A stretch of 64,000 bases of DNA, from the NCBI GenBank assembly GCA_965197555.1, contig OZ240213.1:3968001-4032000 (forward strand), read 5' to 3'. A program made the position numbers and the translations under genes. Positions 36,451 through 45,000 of the stretch are shown here, piece after piece. How positions within the stretch are numbered: the first letter of the stretch is position 1; every line of letters begins with the position of its first letter. This DNA is from G965197555 sp965197555. GTDB lineage: Bacteria > Chloroflexota > Dehalococcoidia > Lucifugimonadales > UBA3495. A model generated the notes under the pieces. The model was not told the DNA's origin. It did no database searches and saw only the letters and a list, made by a program, of their open reading frames with translations.

Positions 36451-36888
36451 CGACAAGCCTTGAGGGACTTCGGCAGGTCCATCGACCTGAACCCGGAACA
36501 TTCCTACTCCCTACTGAACCGGGGGGGAACCTACCTCAATGAGGACGAACCCGAGAGGGCCATCCAGGATTTCGACCGGGTAATCAACCTCGAACCGGAC
36601 AATTCCGACGCTCACCTGTACCGGGGGAAGGCGCTGGCTCGCCTAGACAACTACGACGCTACGGTTCGAGACTTCGGCAGGGCCATCGAACTGGACCCCG
36701 GCGACGCCGAGTCCCACTACGAGAGGGGCATGGCCCGCATCGAGTTGGGCGAGTACTACGGGGCAATCGAGGACCTGGACAAAGCGGCCAGGCTGAACCC
36801 GCAGCATCCATACGCTGATTCTGGCCGGAAGGCCGCCGCTGAACTTCGGGAGAGCACCAAAGCCGAGAAGAATGCCGGGAAGGGCTGA
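36430..36888 (+). pseudogene. 5'-truncated TPR-repeat protein
   Basis: About 145 residues containing four tetratricopeptide repeats. Examples are ALRDFGRSIDLNPEHSYSLL, ERAIQDFDRVINLEPDNSDA, ATVRDFGRAIELDPGDAESH and GAIEDLDKAARLNPQHPYAD, each with the usual 34-residue spacing. The first repeat begins mid-helix at the junction with the truncated tnpA. The only early start codon is a TTG at 36460 that corresponds to a Leu inside the helix. The gene has lost its beginning, probably by the deletion that also removed the start of tnpA. The natural end (EKNAGKG) is present. TPR proteins are scaffolds; the partner is unknown. Confidence 0.75.
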
Positions 36889-37110
36889 CCTGGACGGGAT
36901 GCAGCGGCGGTACTGGCCAGACTACCGTGCGAATCAAGTTTGGGGTCAGACACCACGGGGGGTTCGATACTTGCCCTGTGGCGGAATCGCTCCAGGGAAC
37001 CGAAAAGTCTGCCAGGGACAACGTGCAAGATTTATCGTCATCAGCCTTGACACTAAGGTCATGATAACCTAGTCTGCTAGCTAGTCATCTTACATCCAGC
37101 CAGGTGCAGA

Positions 37111-37371
37111 ATGAGCAGGAAATGGCCGGTTCAAGACGCCAAGTCGAGGTTCAGCGAGTTGCTCGATACCACGCTCTCCGAAGGTCCGCAGATCGTGACC
37201 AAGCGCGGGGTGGAAACGGCCGTGCTGGTCCCCATCGAGCAGTGGCGGAGGCTGGAGCGGATGACTAGGCTGGACCTAAAGCAGTTGCTCCTGGCACCGG
37301 AGGCGCGGACCGAGGACCTGGTCCCGCCACGGGGACGGCATCGCCGCCGGTCACCCTTGGTCATGGAGTAG
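37111..37371 (+). CDS. Phd/YefM-family antitoxin
   Basis: 86 residues. The N-terminal half WPVQDAKSRFSELLDTTLSE, then GPQIVTKRG and AVLVPIEQW, is the classic Phd/YefM DNA-binding fold. The C-terminal half is variable and positively charged, where such antitoxins bind their toxin. Four bases separate its stop from the start of the PIN toxin, so the two are co-transcribed. Antitoxins of this type repress their own promoter together with the toxin and neutralise it. I did not find a clear operator palindrome upstream. Confidence 0.92.
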   Translation: MSRKWPVQDAKSRFSELLDTTLSEGPQIVTKRGVETAVLVPIEQWRRLERMTRLDLKQLLLAPEARTEDLVPPRGRHRRRSPLVME

Positions 37372-37375
37372 GTCT

Positions 37376-37783
37376 ATGTACCTGCTGGATACCAACGTGG
37401 TGTCGGAATTGCGCCGCCCCCGTCCCAATGGCGCTATCCTTGCCTGGATCGCGGACGTACCAGCGGAGCAACTCTTCCTGTCGGCCGTTACGGTTGGAGA
37501 GATACAGGCGGGGATCGAGATTACTCGCGAGCAGGACCTCGCCAAAGCGGAGGAACTGGAAGTTTGGTTGGACAAGGTCCTGGCGTCCTACGCTGTATTT
37601 CCGATGGATGCGCCCACCTTCAGAGAGTGGGCACGCCTCATGCACCGGAGGTCTGACACTATTACCGAGGACGCCATGATCGCCGCGACGGCCATCGTAC
37701 ACAGGCTGACGGTGGTCACTCGGAACGTGAGAGACTTTACCCAGTTTGGTGTCGAGTTGCAGAATCCTTTCCAAAGCGCATAG
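37376..37783 (+). CDS. vapC: VapC/FitB-type PIN-domain toxin
   Basis: 135 residues. PIN-domain landmarks are in order: MYLLDTNVVSEL (first Asp), AVTVGEIQAGIE (Glu), ITEDAMIAATA (Asp) and VTRNVRDF (fourth acidic position). Length and motifs match VapC/FitB RNases that cut RNA when their antitoxin is degraded. It is the second gene of a pair with 37111-37371. Its last bases abut the truncated VOC gene on the other strand, suggesting that the pair landed there. Confidence 0.92.
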   Translation: MYLLDTNVVSELRRPRPNGAILAWIADVPAEQLFLSAVTVGEIQAGIEITREQDLAKAEELEVWLDKVLASYAVFPMDAPTFREWARLMHRRSDTITEDAMIAATAIVHRLTVVTRNVRDFTQFGVELQNPFQSA

Positions 37784-37915
37784 CCGTATCTCGTTGACCT
37801 TCACCGGCGCGAAGTGGCCCCAGGGCCCCTCGTACTTCAGCCCGAACATCCGCGCGATGAACTCCCCAGACTTCACCTTGTCATAGGCGGGCACGATTGT
37901 GTGGTCCAGCTGCAA
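37784..37915 (-). pseudogene. N-terminal fragment of a VOC/glyoxalase-family gene
   Basis: From ATG 37915 the minus strand reads MQLDHTIVPAYDKVKSGEFI, then ARMFGLKYEG and GHFAPVKVNEIRL. This is the first beta-alpha-beta unit of a vicinal-oxygen-chelate (glyoxalase/bleomycin-resistance) protein with its first metal-ligand His region. Homology ends at about 37786, exactly at the end of the vapC gene. The remaining two thirds of a usual ~120-residue protein are gone. The start region and its upstream repeats (37961-37990) survive. Confidence 0.7.
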
Positions 37916-37960
37916 GGGGAGGCGGTCCTCCTCCAGACAGCATCGGTCACCCGGGCAAGC

Positions 37961-37990
37961 TTGGGGCAGGTTTGGGGCAAATTTGGGGAA
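37961..37990 (-). promoter_or_regulatory. Three TTGGGG direct repeats at 11-bp spacing upstream of the VOC fragment
   Basis: TTGGGG(C/A)A begins at 37961, 37972 and 37983. On the minus strand, in the direction of the VOC gene, this reads CCCCAAATTTG and two related 11-mers, close to the CCCCAATTTCC units at 22935-22965. The period equals that of PhoB-type operators. Confidence 0.5.
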
Positions 37991-38121
37991 GGAAGTGGGC
38001 CTGAGTGCACGGTAGGTGGTACTGTCTTCGAGATGTGGTTGGGGGCTCTGTGATCCTTGGTCACGTGATCCTTACGGGTATTTCGAGCCTCTTAGGGCTG
38101 GCAACAGTTCAGGATATGGTA

Positions 38122-38127
38122 TATAAT
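38122..38127 (+). promoter_or_regulatory. -10 box in the IS607 left end (leaderless tnpA)
   Basis: TATAAT ends nine bases before the tnpA ATG at 38136, so transcription would start within a few bases of the start codon. No ribosome binding site fits. The same arrangement occurs in the second copy (62703-62708). Confidence 0.55.
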
Positions 38128-38135
38128 AGTATTGC

Positions 38136-38726
38136 ATGGACGTTAGCAGCAAGCGCATCAGCCTGACGGCCTGGGGCCGTCTCTACGGCTTCAACAAAGC
38201 CACCACCTCCCGTCTGCACCGGCAGGGCAAATTGCCCCCCGGCCTTCAGATCGAGCAACTCCCCAATGGCCGGTATTACGTCATCTTGCCTCCCGAGGGC
38301 GGTGCGCGGTGCGTTCTGTACGCAAGGGTCTCCTCCGCGGACCAGCGCGGCGATCTCGACCGGCAGGCCGGCAGGCTGGCCGAGTGGGCCACTCAGCATG
38401 ATTGCCGCCCCGATGAGGTCGTCAAGGAAATCGGGTCCGGTCTGGACGGAAACCGGCGGCAGTTGCGCCGGATCATCGGCGACCCCTCGGTGGGCACGAT
38501 CATAGTCGAACACCGGGAGCGGCTCTGCCGTTTCGGGTTCGAGTACATCGAAGCCGGCCTGTCGGCCCGGGGCGCCCGCATCCTGGTCGTGGACGATGGG
38601 GAGGTCGAGGATGATCTGGTCCGGGACGCGACCGAGGTGATGACGTCCCTGTGCGCCCGTCTGTACGGGAAGCGTTCCGCCCGGAGAAGGGCCGAGCGGG
38701 CTGTCGCCGCGGCCGGGGAGCTCTGA
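38136..38726 (+). CDS. tnpA: IS607 serine recombinase TnpA (copy A)
   Basis: 196 residues, the normal IS607 TnpA size. Residues 1-50 form a MerR-like HTH (ISLTAWGRLYGFNKATTSRL). The recombinase domain starts at about 58 with VLYARVSSADQRGDLDRQ (catalytic Ser) and continues IIVEHRERLCRFGFEYIEAG and LVRDATEVMTSLCARLYGKR. The protein sequence equals that of copy B. It would cut and rejoin DNA at GG dinucleotides as a circular intermediate forms. Translation appears leaderless. The stop TGA overlaps the tnpB ATG (TGATG), implying coupled translation. Confidence 0.93.
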   Translation: MDVSSKRISLTAWGRLYGFNKATTSRLHRQGKLPPGLQIEQLPNGRYYVILPPEGGARCVLYARVSSADQRGDLDRQAGRLAEWATQHDCRPDEVVKEIGSGLDGNRRQLRRIIGDPSVGTIIVEHRERLCRFGFEYIEAGLSARGARILVVDDGEVEDDLVRDATEVMTSLCARLYGKRSARRRAERAVAAAGEL

Positions 38727-40255
38727 TGCAGGCCACGTACCAGACGCGAATAGAGGGCAATGATGAGGCTTTGTCCGCCTATGCGGCCCTGTACGGCAGG
38801 GTGCAGAGGCGTCTTTTTGCGGAGGTTTCTTCCGGCAGGTCCGCGGCATCGATGAAGAGGGGCTGCGTCAGGGAATGCGGCATACCGGCCCGGATGTTCA
38901 ACGCGGTGCGGGTATCCCTGGAGGGGAAGGTCTCGGGGGCGCGGGAGTCCCAACTGCTGCACGCCGAGACCCTGAAGGGCATGGTCCGCAGGGCCGGCAG
39001 GGAGTTGGCGAACGCGGGGAAGAAGGGTGACCGGCACGGGGTCCATCAGAAGACGCGCAGGCTGGACAACCTGCGGTCCAGGTTGGCGCGGGTCGAGGCC
39101 GATATGGCGGCGGGCCTGGTCCGGCTGTGCTTCGGCGGCAGGAAGCTCTGGCGCAAGCAGCATCACCTGGAGGCCAACGGGTATGCCAGCCATGAGGAGT
39201 GGCTGGCCGATTGGCGGGCTGCCCGGGACGGCGAGTTCTTCGTGCTGGGCAGCCGGGACGAGACCGGCGGCTGCCAGTTGTGCGTGGCTGCAATTGCTGA
39301 CGATGGCTCCCTGACCCTGCGGCTGCGGATGCCGGATTGCCTGGCCGGGGAGCATGGCAAATACCGGGTCATCGAAGGGGTGAAGTTTGCCTACGGCCAC
39401 GGCCAGGTGCTGGCGGCCCTGCAGGCCAACCTGGAGTTTGCTGAATGCCGGCGCCGGGACGGCGAAAGGGCGGCCCGCGCGACCTCTCTGGGACAGGCAA
39501 TATCGTACCGCTTCAAGCGGGATGAGAAGGGATGGCGGGTGTTCGTCACCACTGACCTGGCGCCCGTGCCCGGGGTGACGGACCGGAGGCTGGGCGCGAT
39601 TGGAGTGGACCTGAATGCCGGCCACCTGGCCGTGGCCGAGACCGACGCCAGCGGCAACTACCTTCGAGCTTGGCGGGTCCCGCTGGTGACCTACGGCCGG
39701 TCCAGCCATCAGGCTGAGGCGCTGATCGGGGATGCGGTGGCCGGGGTGGTGGAGCATGCCCGGCAGGCGGGCATGCCCGTCGTGATTGAGCGGCTGGACT
39801 TCAAGCAGAAGAAGGCCCAACTGGAGGGCGAGTCCCGCAGGTACAGCCGGATGCTGTCCAGTTTCAGCTACGGCAAGATCAAGGCTTACTTCATCTCCCG
39901 TGGCCACCGGAATGGAGTGGAGGTATTTCAGGTCAACCCGGCCTACAGTTCGGTTATAGGCCGGGTGAAGTTCATGGAACGTTACGGGCTGACGGTGCAC
40001 CAGGCAGCGGCGCTGGCGCTGGCCCGTCGTTTACTCGGCTGTTCCGAGCGCGTTCCGCGCCGCCGGGAGTGTCCTGACGGCAGGGGCGGACATGTCGCCT
40101 TCAGCGTACCCGCGAGGAAGCGCGTGAAGCACGTATGGACGTACTGGGGCGTGATCCTGGGGCAGTTGAGACCGGCGCTTGCAGCGCAGCACCGGCGGGG
40201 TGGTCCCCATCCGGTCCGGGCTGTCCTGGAGGGCTGTTCCTCCGGGGTGGCTTGA
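38726..40255 (+). CDS. tnpB: TnpB-related protein of IS607 (copy A), non-canonical RuvC-III
   Basis: 509 residues from ATG 38726, coupled to tnpA. The RuvC-I Asp lies in AIGVDLNAGHLAVAETD and the RuvC-II Glu in PVVIERLDFKQKKAQ. The C-terminal part has no four-Cys zinc ribbon, and where canonical TnpB has DRDxNAAxNI it reads YGLTVHQAAALALARR, without an Asp. It therefore belongs to the TnpB-related group with an altered catalytic centre. Whether it still cuts DNA, or binds an RNA only, cannot be told from sequence. Near-identical to copy B except for the last ~20 residues, where the coding end merges into the right-end RNA region. Length exceeds typical TnpB (~400). Confidence 0.85.
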   Translation: MQATYQTRIEGNDEALSAYAALYGRVQRRLFAEVSSGRSAASMKRGCVRECGIPARMFNAVRVSLEGKVSGARESQLLHAETLKGMVRRAGRELANAGKKGDRHGVHQKTRRLDNLRSRLARVEADMAAGLVRLCFGGRKLWRKQHHLEANGYASHEEWLADWRAARDGEFFVLGSRDETGGCQLCVAAIADDGSLTLRLRMPDCLAGEHGKYRVIEGVKFAYGHGQVLAALQANLEFAECRRRDGERAARATSLGQAISYRFKRDEKGWRVFVTTDLAPVPGVTDRRLGAIGVDLNAGHLAVAETDASGNYLRAWRVPLVTYGRSSHQAEALIGDAVAGVVEHARQAGMPVVIERLDFKQKKAQLEGESRRYSRMLSSFSYGKIKAYFISRGHRNGVEVFQVNPAYSSVIGRVKFMERYGLTVHQAAALALARRLLGCSERVPRRRECPDGRGGHVAFSVPARKRVKHVWTYWGVILGQLRPALAAQHRRGGPHPVRAVLEGCSSGVA

Positions 40256-40387
40256 ACGCGGACCCGTTCGGTGTTCCCGGGTGAGATTCCCGGGCGGAGC
40301 CGCCTTGCACTGTTGGGGCGGCTCGGCCTCCCGCAAGGGAGCGCGTAAGAGAGTGGTTGTTACCAGTGATGACCATTTTTACAACGG
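40230..40387 (+). ncRNA. Putative right-end guide RNA (omega RNA) of IS607 copy A
   Basis: Downstream of tnpB lie a conserved hairpin (CCCGGGTGAGATTCCCGGG), a larger stem GCCGCC/GGCGGC, and a last hairpin CTCCCGCAAGGGAG, before the conserved end TTTTTACAACGG. In copy B the last hairpin has different bases (GACGCT/AGCGTC) but still pairs. TnpB guide RNAs derive from exactly this region, with the guide being the flanking DNA after the element end. Confidence 0.6.
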
Positions 40388-40671
40388 CCGAGGAAGGGAC
40401 TCACGGGGCACCACCGGGAAGAGATGAGTATTGCTTGCTCCGATGTGGCAGACCGCCCCATTCACCTCCATTTCAGCTACGGAATCGCCCCGATTGCATT
40501 TTGTTCACCCCGTCAGTTTTCCTGTATACGGGTATGACACCCCGGACGCCCCAGCGAATCCCCCGCCCCGTGAGAGGGGCCTGTGCGCGCCCGCATCCAG
40601 GGCCGTTACCGCCCTGGAGCAGCCTGTTGCCCCTTGCATTGGATTCCGTGGAAGGAATATAACACGGCTAT

Positions 40672-41025
40672 TGCCTGGGAGGTCGAGTACGCCGACGAGT
40701 TCGGGCAGTGGTGGCAGACGCTATCGGAGGGTCAGCAGGACGCCGTGGCCGCCAGGGTCGAGCTGCTGATGGAGCACGGCCCCAACCTGCCTTATCCCTA
40801 CTCCTCGGACATAAGAAGCTCCCGCCACGGGGTCATGCGCGAGCTTCGAGCGCCGGCAGGCCCCTGCGGGTCTTCTACGCCTTCGACCCCAGGCGCACGT
40901 CCATACTCCTCATCGGCGGCGACAAGACGGGCAACGACAGGTTCTACGAGGAGTACGTGCCGGTGGCCGACGACCTCTACGACGAGCATCTGGACGAACT
41001 GCGAAGGGAGGGAATGATCCAATGA
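40672..41025 (+). pseudogene. HigB/RelE-type toxin gene with a frameshift
   Basis: The first half, WEVEYADEFGQWWQTLSEGQ to HGVMRELR, is in one frame. The second half, GRPLRVFYAFDPRRTSILLI to YEEYVPVADDLYDEHL, is in another. They join near 40852, where a short deletion or indel is needed to restore the family text. Together they make a normal ~118-residue HigB-like RelE-superfamily toxin (mRNA interferase). The start codon is also unclear: the first plausible codon is an ATT before AWEVEYAD. The gene overlaps the antitoxin start by four bases (ATGA). As it stands the toxin is inactive while the antitoxin is intact. Confidence 0.75.
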
Positions 41026-41357
41026 GTGGACGCCATCCATTCCGGGAGTTGACCAAGGACTTCACGCCGGAGCGCCGTCAGCGCATCGACGCCATCAAGA
41101 GCGAGTTGCTCGCCGAAATGCCATTGCACGAGCTGCGCCGGGCGCGGGCGTTGACCCAGCGGGACTTGGCGGAGACGCTGAAGGTGAACCAGCCCGCCGT
41201 CTCCAAGCTGGAGCAGCGGGCCGACGTGTACGTCTCCAGCCTCCGTTCCTACATCGAGGCAGTGGGCGGACGGCTGAAGATAGCGGCCGAGTTCCCCGAG
41301 GGCGAGGTCGCCATCACCAATTTCTCCCACTTGGGAGAGGTCGAGGACGCCATTTAG
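41022..41357 (+). CDS. HigA-type XRE antitoxin
   Basis: 111 residues with a Cro/C1-type helix-turn-helix at about 40-75 (LTQRDLAETLKVNQPAVSKL). The rest, YVSSLRSYIEAVGGRLKIAA, is the usual ending of HigA antitoxins encoded after HigB-like toxins. The toxin-first order and the ATGA overlap with the broken toxin fit the HigBA pattern. It may still act as a repressor. No frameshift. Confidence 0.88.
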   Translation: MSGRHPFRELTKDFTPERRQRIDAIKSELLAEMPLHELRRARALTQRDLAETLKVNQPAVSKLEQRADVYVSSLRSYIEAVGGRLKIAAEFPEGEVAITNFSHLGEVEDAI

Positions 41358-42004
41358 GCAGAGAAAGGTGGTTGAATATCTATGATGAAAGATATTCATT
41401 GGCAATCCCTGTCTCATTTTAAGGCCCATGATTCTGTGACAAGTTGGTACCAGAAGGCCCACGGAAGAGAGCCACGGTATGTTTCCGGCGGGCTCCGTTC
41501 GCCGTCGGAGTCTGGTTAATTACCGTCTCGGAGCCTCCAGACGTTCGGTGACGGTGAACTGATTGACCGCTAGCCAGTCGTTCCTGTCTGGGCGATCACC
41601 GTCACCGACTTGGGCCTGCTCGCCTCGAATACCACCCTTTGGCAAACCGTCACAACTGCCAACCTACAGTATCCGTCCGCGCCGAGTAGATAATATTTCC
41701 CAGGGCGGGGGCGGAAGGAACAACCTGCAAATCCATGCAACAGCAGAAGTCCCCGTTTTCGTGAGCGGAATTCATGGCCGAGGAACTGGCGGAACGGACG
41801 GGGCGTAACGGCAAGGCCAAGCCCTCGTCGATATCCCTGTTCGAGTGGGTGCTCGGTATGGAGCAGGAACGAGACGGGGAACCGGTCGGCGCGGGGCGCT
41901 GAAGGTCCCACAACGGGAGAGGCCACCGCACCCAGCGGTGACTTCTCCTCGTGAAGCCCCTCCTCCCCCCTTCTATTCCGGTTATATCCCCTTCGCCATT
42001 TGAA
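41358..42004. other. Intergenic region with one possible micro-ORF
   Basis: About 650 bases without a convincing gene apart from the short frame at 41774-41902. No mobile-element ends were recognised. Confidence 0.4.
41774..41902 (+). CDS. Possible 42-residue peptide
   Basis: ATG 41774 to TGA 41902, starting MAEELAERTGRNGKAKPSSI and ending in a charged, helical segment. The sequence looks protein-like (balanced, polar, no low-complexity bias), but no ribosome binding site or homologue is certain. It could be the surviving tail of a longer gene. Confidence 0.35.
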   Translation: MAEELAERTGRNGKAKPSSISLFEWVLGMEQERDGEPVGAGR

Positions 42005-45000
42005 TTAGCTGGAGGAGAAATAGAGCCCGATGATCTCTATCGCCTCTGCCTTCGTAATGCCGCCACTAAAGTATTCACGTATGGCGGTGATAGCCTCTTC
42101 CTTGCTGATCGCCTCGTCACGGTCGGCGTCATATCGGTTGCCCAATGTACCCAAGTCCACGTCGGTCACCGTGACGGTCACCGTGATGGTGGCGCCGGCG
42201 CCGGACGGGTCCGTGGCCGTAACTTCGACGGTGTAGCTGGTCTTTGTCTCGTAGTCCAGCGCGGCTTTCGTCTGCAACTGGCCGGACGATTCTTCGATGT
42301 CGAAGGATTCGGCATCGGCGGCGCCTAGCGTGTAGGTCAGCGTGTCGTTGTCGGGGTCTGTGGCCGCTACCGGGTCGCCGATATTCTCACCGGCCGCCGT
42401 GTTCTCGGCCACGGAGCGAGTGGCCGAGGCGCCTTCGGTGAACACCGGCGGTGCAGGCACCGCCCGGCCCTGGCCGCCGAACTCCGCGGCGGTCGCGGCG
42501 CCGTCGCCGTCGAAGTCGACCTTCAGGGCCGGATACTGGCTGCTGGTCCCGAAGTCCCAGAAGTCATCGGCTCCGGTCGCGTCGTCGTCGTTACGGTCGG
42601 CGTTATCCAGGTCGGCGTTCCAGTCTCTGTAGATGCCGGTGTATCCGGTGGGGGACTGCAACTGGGCCGTGGTCCGGCCCTCGCCATCGGTTCCGGCGCC
42701 GAAGATATCGGTATTCCAGTAGCTGTCGGTGATGGCGCCGCCCTGGTTCAATCCGACCAGCCCGCCGACCTGGTTGCCGCTTACGCTGCCGGTGGCGTAG
42801 CTGGCGATGATGGCGCCGCCGCGCTGGTTGTACCCAACCAGCCCGCCGGCATAGTTGCCGCTTACGCTGCCGGTGGCGTAGCTGGCGGTGATGGCGCCGC
42901 TGCTGCTGTTTCCCCCCACCAGCCCGCCGACATAGTTGTCCCGGCCGCTTACGCTGCCGGTGGCGTAGCTGGCGGTGATGGCGCCGCTGTTTTCCCCCAC
43001 CAGTCCGCCGACATCGTCGATGCCGCTTGCGCTGCCGGTGGCGTAACTGGCGGTGATGGCGCCGCCGCTCCTGTTGTACCCCACCAGCCCGCCGACATAG
43101 GTGGCCCTGCCGCTTACGCTGCCGGTGGCGTAGCTGGCGGTGATTCCGCTGCTGTTGGCCCCAACCAGCCCGCCGACATAGTTGTCGCCGCTTACGCTGC
43201 CGGTGGCGTAGCTGGCGGTGATGGCGCCGCCGCTGCTGTTGTCCCCAACCAGCCCGCCGACATAGTTGTCCCTGCCGCTTACGCTGCCGGTGGCGTAACT
43301 GGCGGTGATTGTGCCGCTGTTTGATCCGGCCAGAATGCCGGTATAGCTGCGTCCCTCCATCTCGGCGTTAACCACTCGGGTATTACGGATTATGCCGGAA
43401 CCGCCGACTCTGGCGAAGAGGCCAACGCTGACGGTGGCTCGACGGTGGATATACAGATTGGAGATGGTATGCTCGTTGCCCTCGAACTCGGCATTTAGCC
43501 CGGACCTATTGTCGTTGATGGGCAGCCACCCGTCGCCCCCGTTCCACTCGGGGTCGACCGCTCCGGCGGAGTAGCTGTCCGGGCTGTTGAAGTCCAGCGA
43601 GCTGGTCAGTTCGTAGCCCCGGCAGGCCCGGTCGCAGACCGACTCCCCTGCGGACGTGGGGAAGGCGGCGCGGTAAGCACGGGCGTCGTCGCTGTCGTCG
43701 GGCCGGCCGTTGCCGTTCGAGAGATCGTAGCGCACCGCGTTCAACTGCTCCAGGTTGCTGATCTCGATGAGGCGGTCGCCGTCAGCGTCGTACTCCCCGT
43801 TGGCGCCTTCGATGAACACCAACGGCATGGGGGCAGGGGCATCTCCGTGTTGGCCGCCGAACTCCGCGGCGGTCGCGGCGCCGTCGCCGTCGAAGTCGAC
43901 CTTCAGGGCCGGATACTGGCTGCTGGTCCCGAAGTCCCAGAAGTCATCGGCTCCGGTCGCGTCGTCGTCGTTACGGTCGGCGTTATCCAGGTCGGCGTTC
44001 CAGTCTCTGTAGATGCCGGTGTATCCGGTGGGGGACTGCAACTGGGCCGTGGTCCGGCCCTCGCCATCGGTTCCGGCGCCGAAGATATCGGTATTCCAGT
44101 AGCTGTCGGTGATGGCGCCGCCCTGGTTCAATCCGACCAGCCCGCCGACCTGGTTGCCGCTTACGCTGCCGGTGGCGTAGCTGGCGATGATGGCGCCGCC
44201 GCGCTGGTTGTACCCAACCAGCCCGCCGGCATAGTTGCCGCTTACGCTGCCGGTGGCGTAGCTGGCGGTGATGGCGCCGCTGCTGCTGTTTCCCCCCACC
44301 AGCCCGCCGACATAGTTGTCCCGGCCGCTTACGCTGCCGGTGGCGTAGCTGGCGGTGATGGCGCCGCTGTTTTCCCCCACCAGTCCGCCGACATCGTCGA
44401 TGCCGCTTGCGCTGCCGGTGGCGTAACTGGCGGTGATGGCGCCGCCGCTCCTGTTGTACCCCACCAGCCCGCCGACATAGGTGGCCCTGCCGCTTACGCT
44501 GCCGGTGGCGTAGCTGGCGGTGATTCCGCTGCTGTTGGCCCCAACCAGCCCGCCGACATAGTTGTCGCCGCTTACGCTGCCGGTGGCGTAGCTGGCGGTG
44601 ATGGCGCCGCCGCTGCTGTTGTCCCCAACCAGCCCGCCGACATAGTTGTCCCTGCCGCTTACGCTGCCGGTGGCGTAACTGGCGGTGATTGTGCCGCTGT
44701 TTGATCCGGCCAGAATGCCGGTATAGCTGCGTCCCTCCATCTCGGCGTTAACCACTCGGGTATTACGGATTATGCCGGAACCGCCGACTCTGGCGAAGAG
44801 GCCAACGCTGACGGTGGCTCGACGGTGGATATACAGATTGGAGATGGTATGCCCGTTGCCCTCGAACTCGGCATTTAGCCCGGACCTATTGTCGTTGATG
44901 GGCAGCCACCCGTCGCCCCCGTTCCACTCGGGGTCGACCGCTCCGGCGGAGTAGCTGTCCGGGCTGTTGAAGTCCAGCGAGCTGGTCAGTTCGTAGCCCC

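Larger units (their letters stand above)
38096..40387 (+). mobile_element. IS607-type element, copy A (complete)
   Basis: 2292 bp, defined by comparison with the inverted copy at 60418-62734: both begin GGCTGGCAAC and end TTTTTACAACGG, and outside these the sequences diverge. GG at both ends fits the GG core used by IS607 serine recombinases. It holds tnpA, tnpB and a structured right-end RNA, with a promoter in its left end. Element edges are deduced from two copies only. Confidence 0.85.

Noticed and set aside
37361..37783. Minus-strand frame continuing the VOC fragment through vapC
   Set aside because: Only the first ~45 codons (37784-37915) look like VOC; the rest is antisense of vapC.
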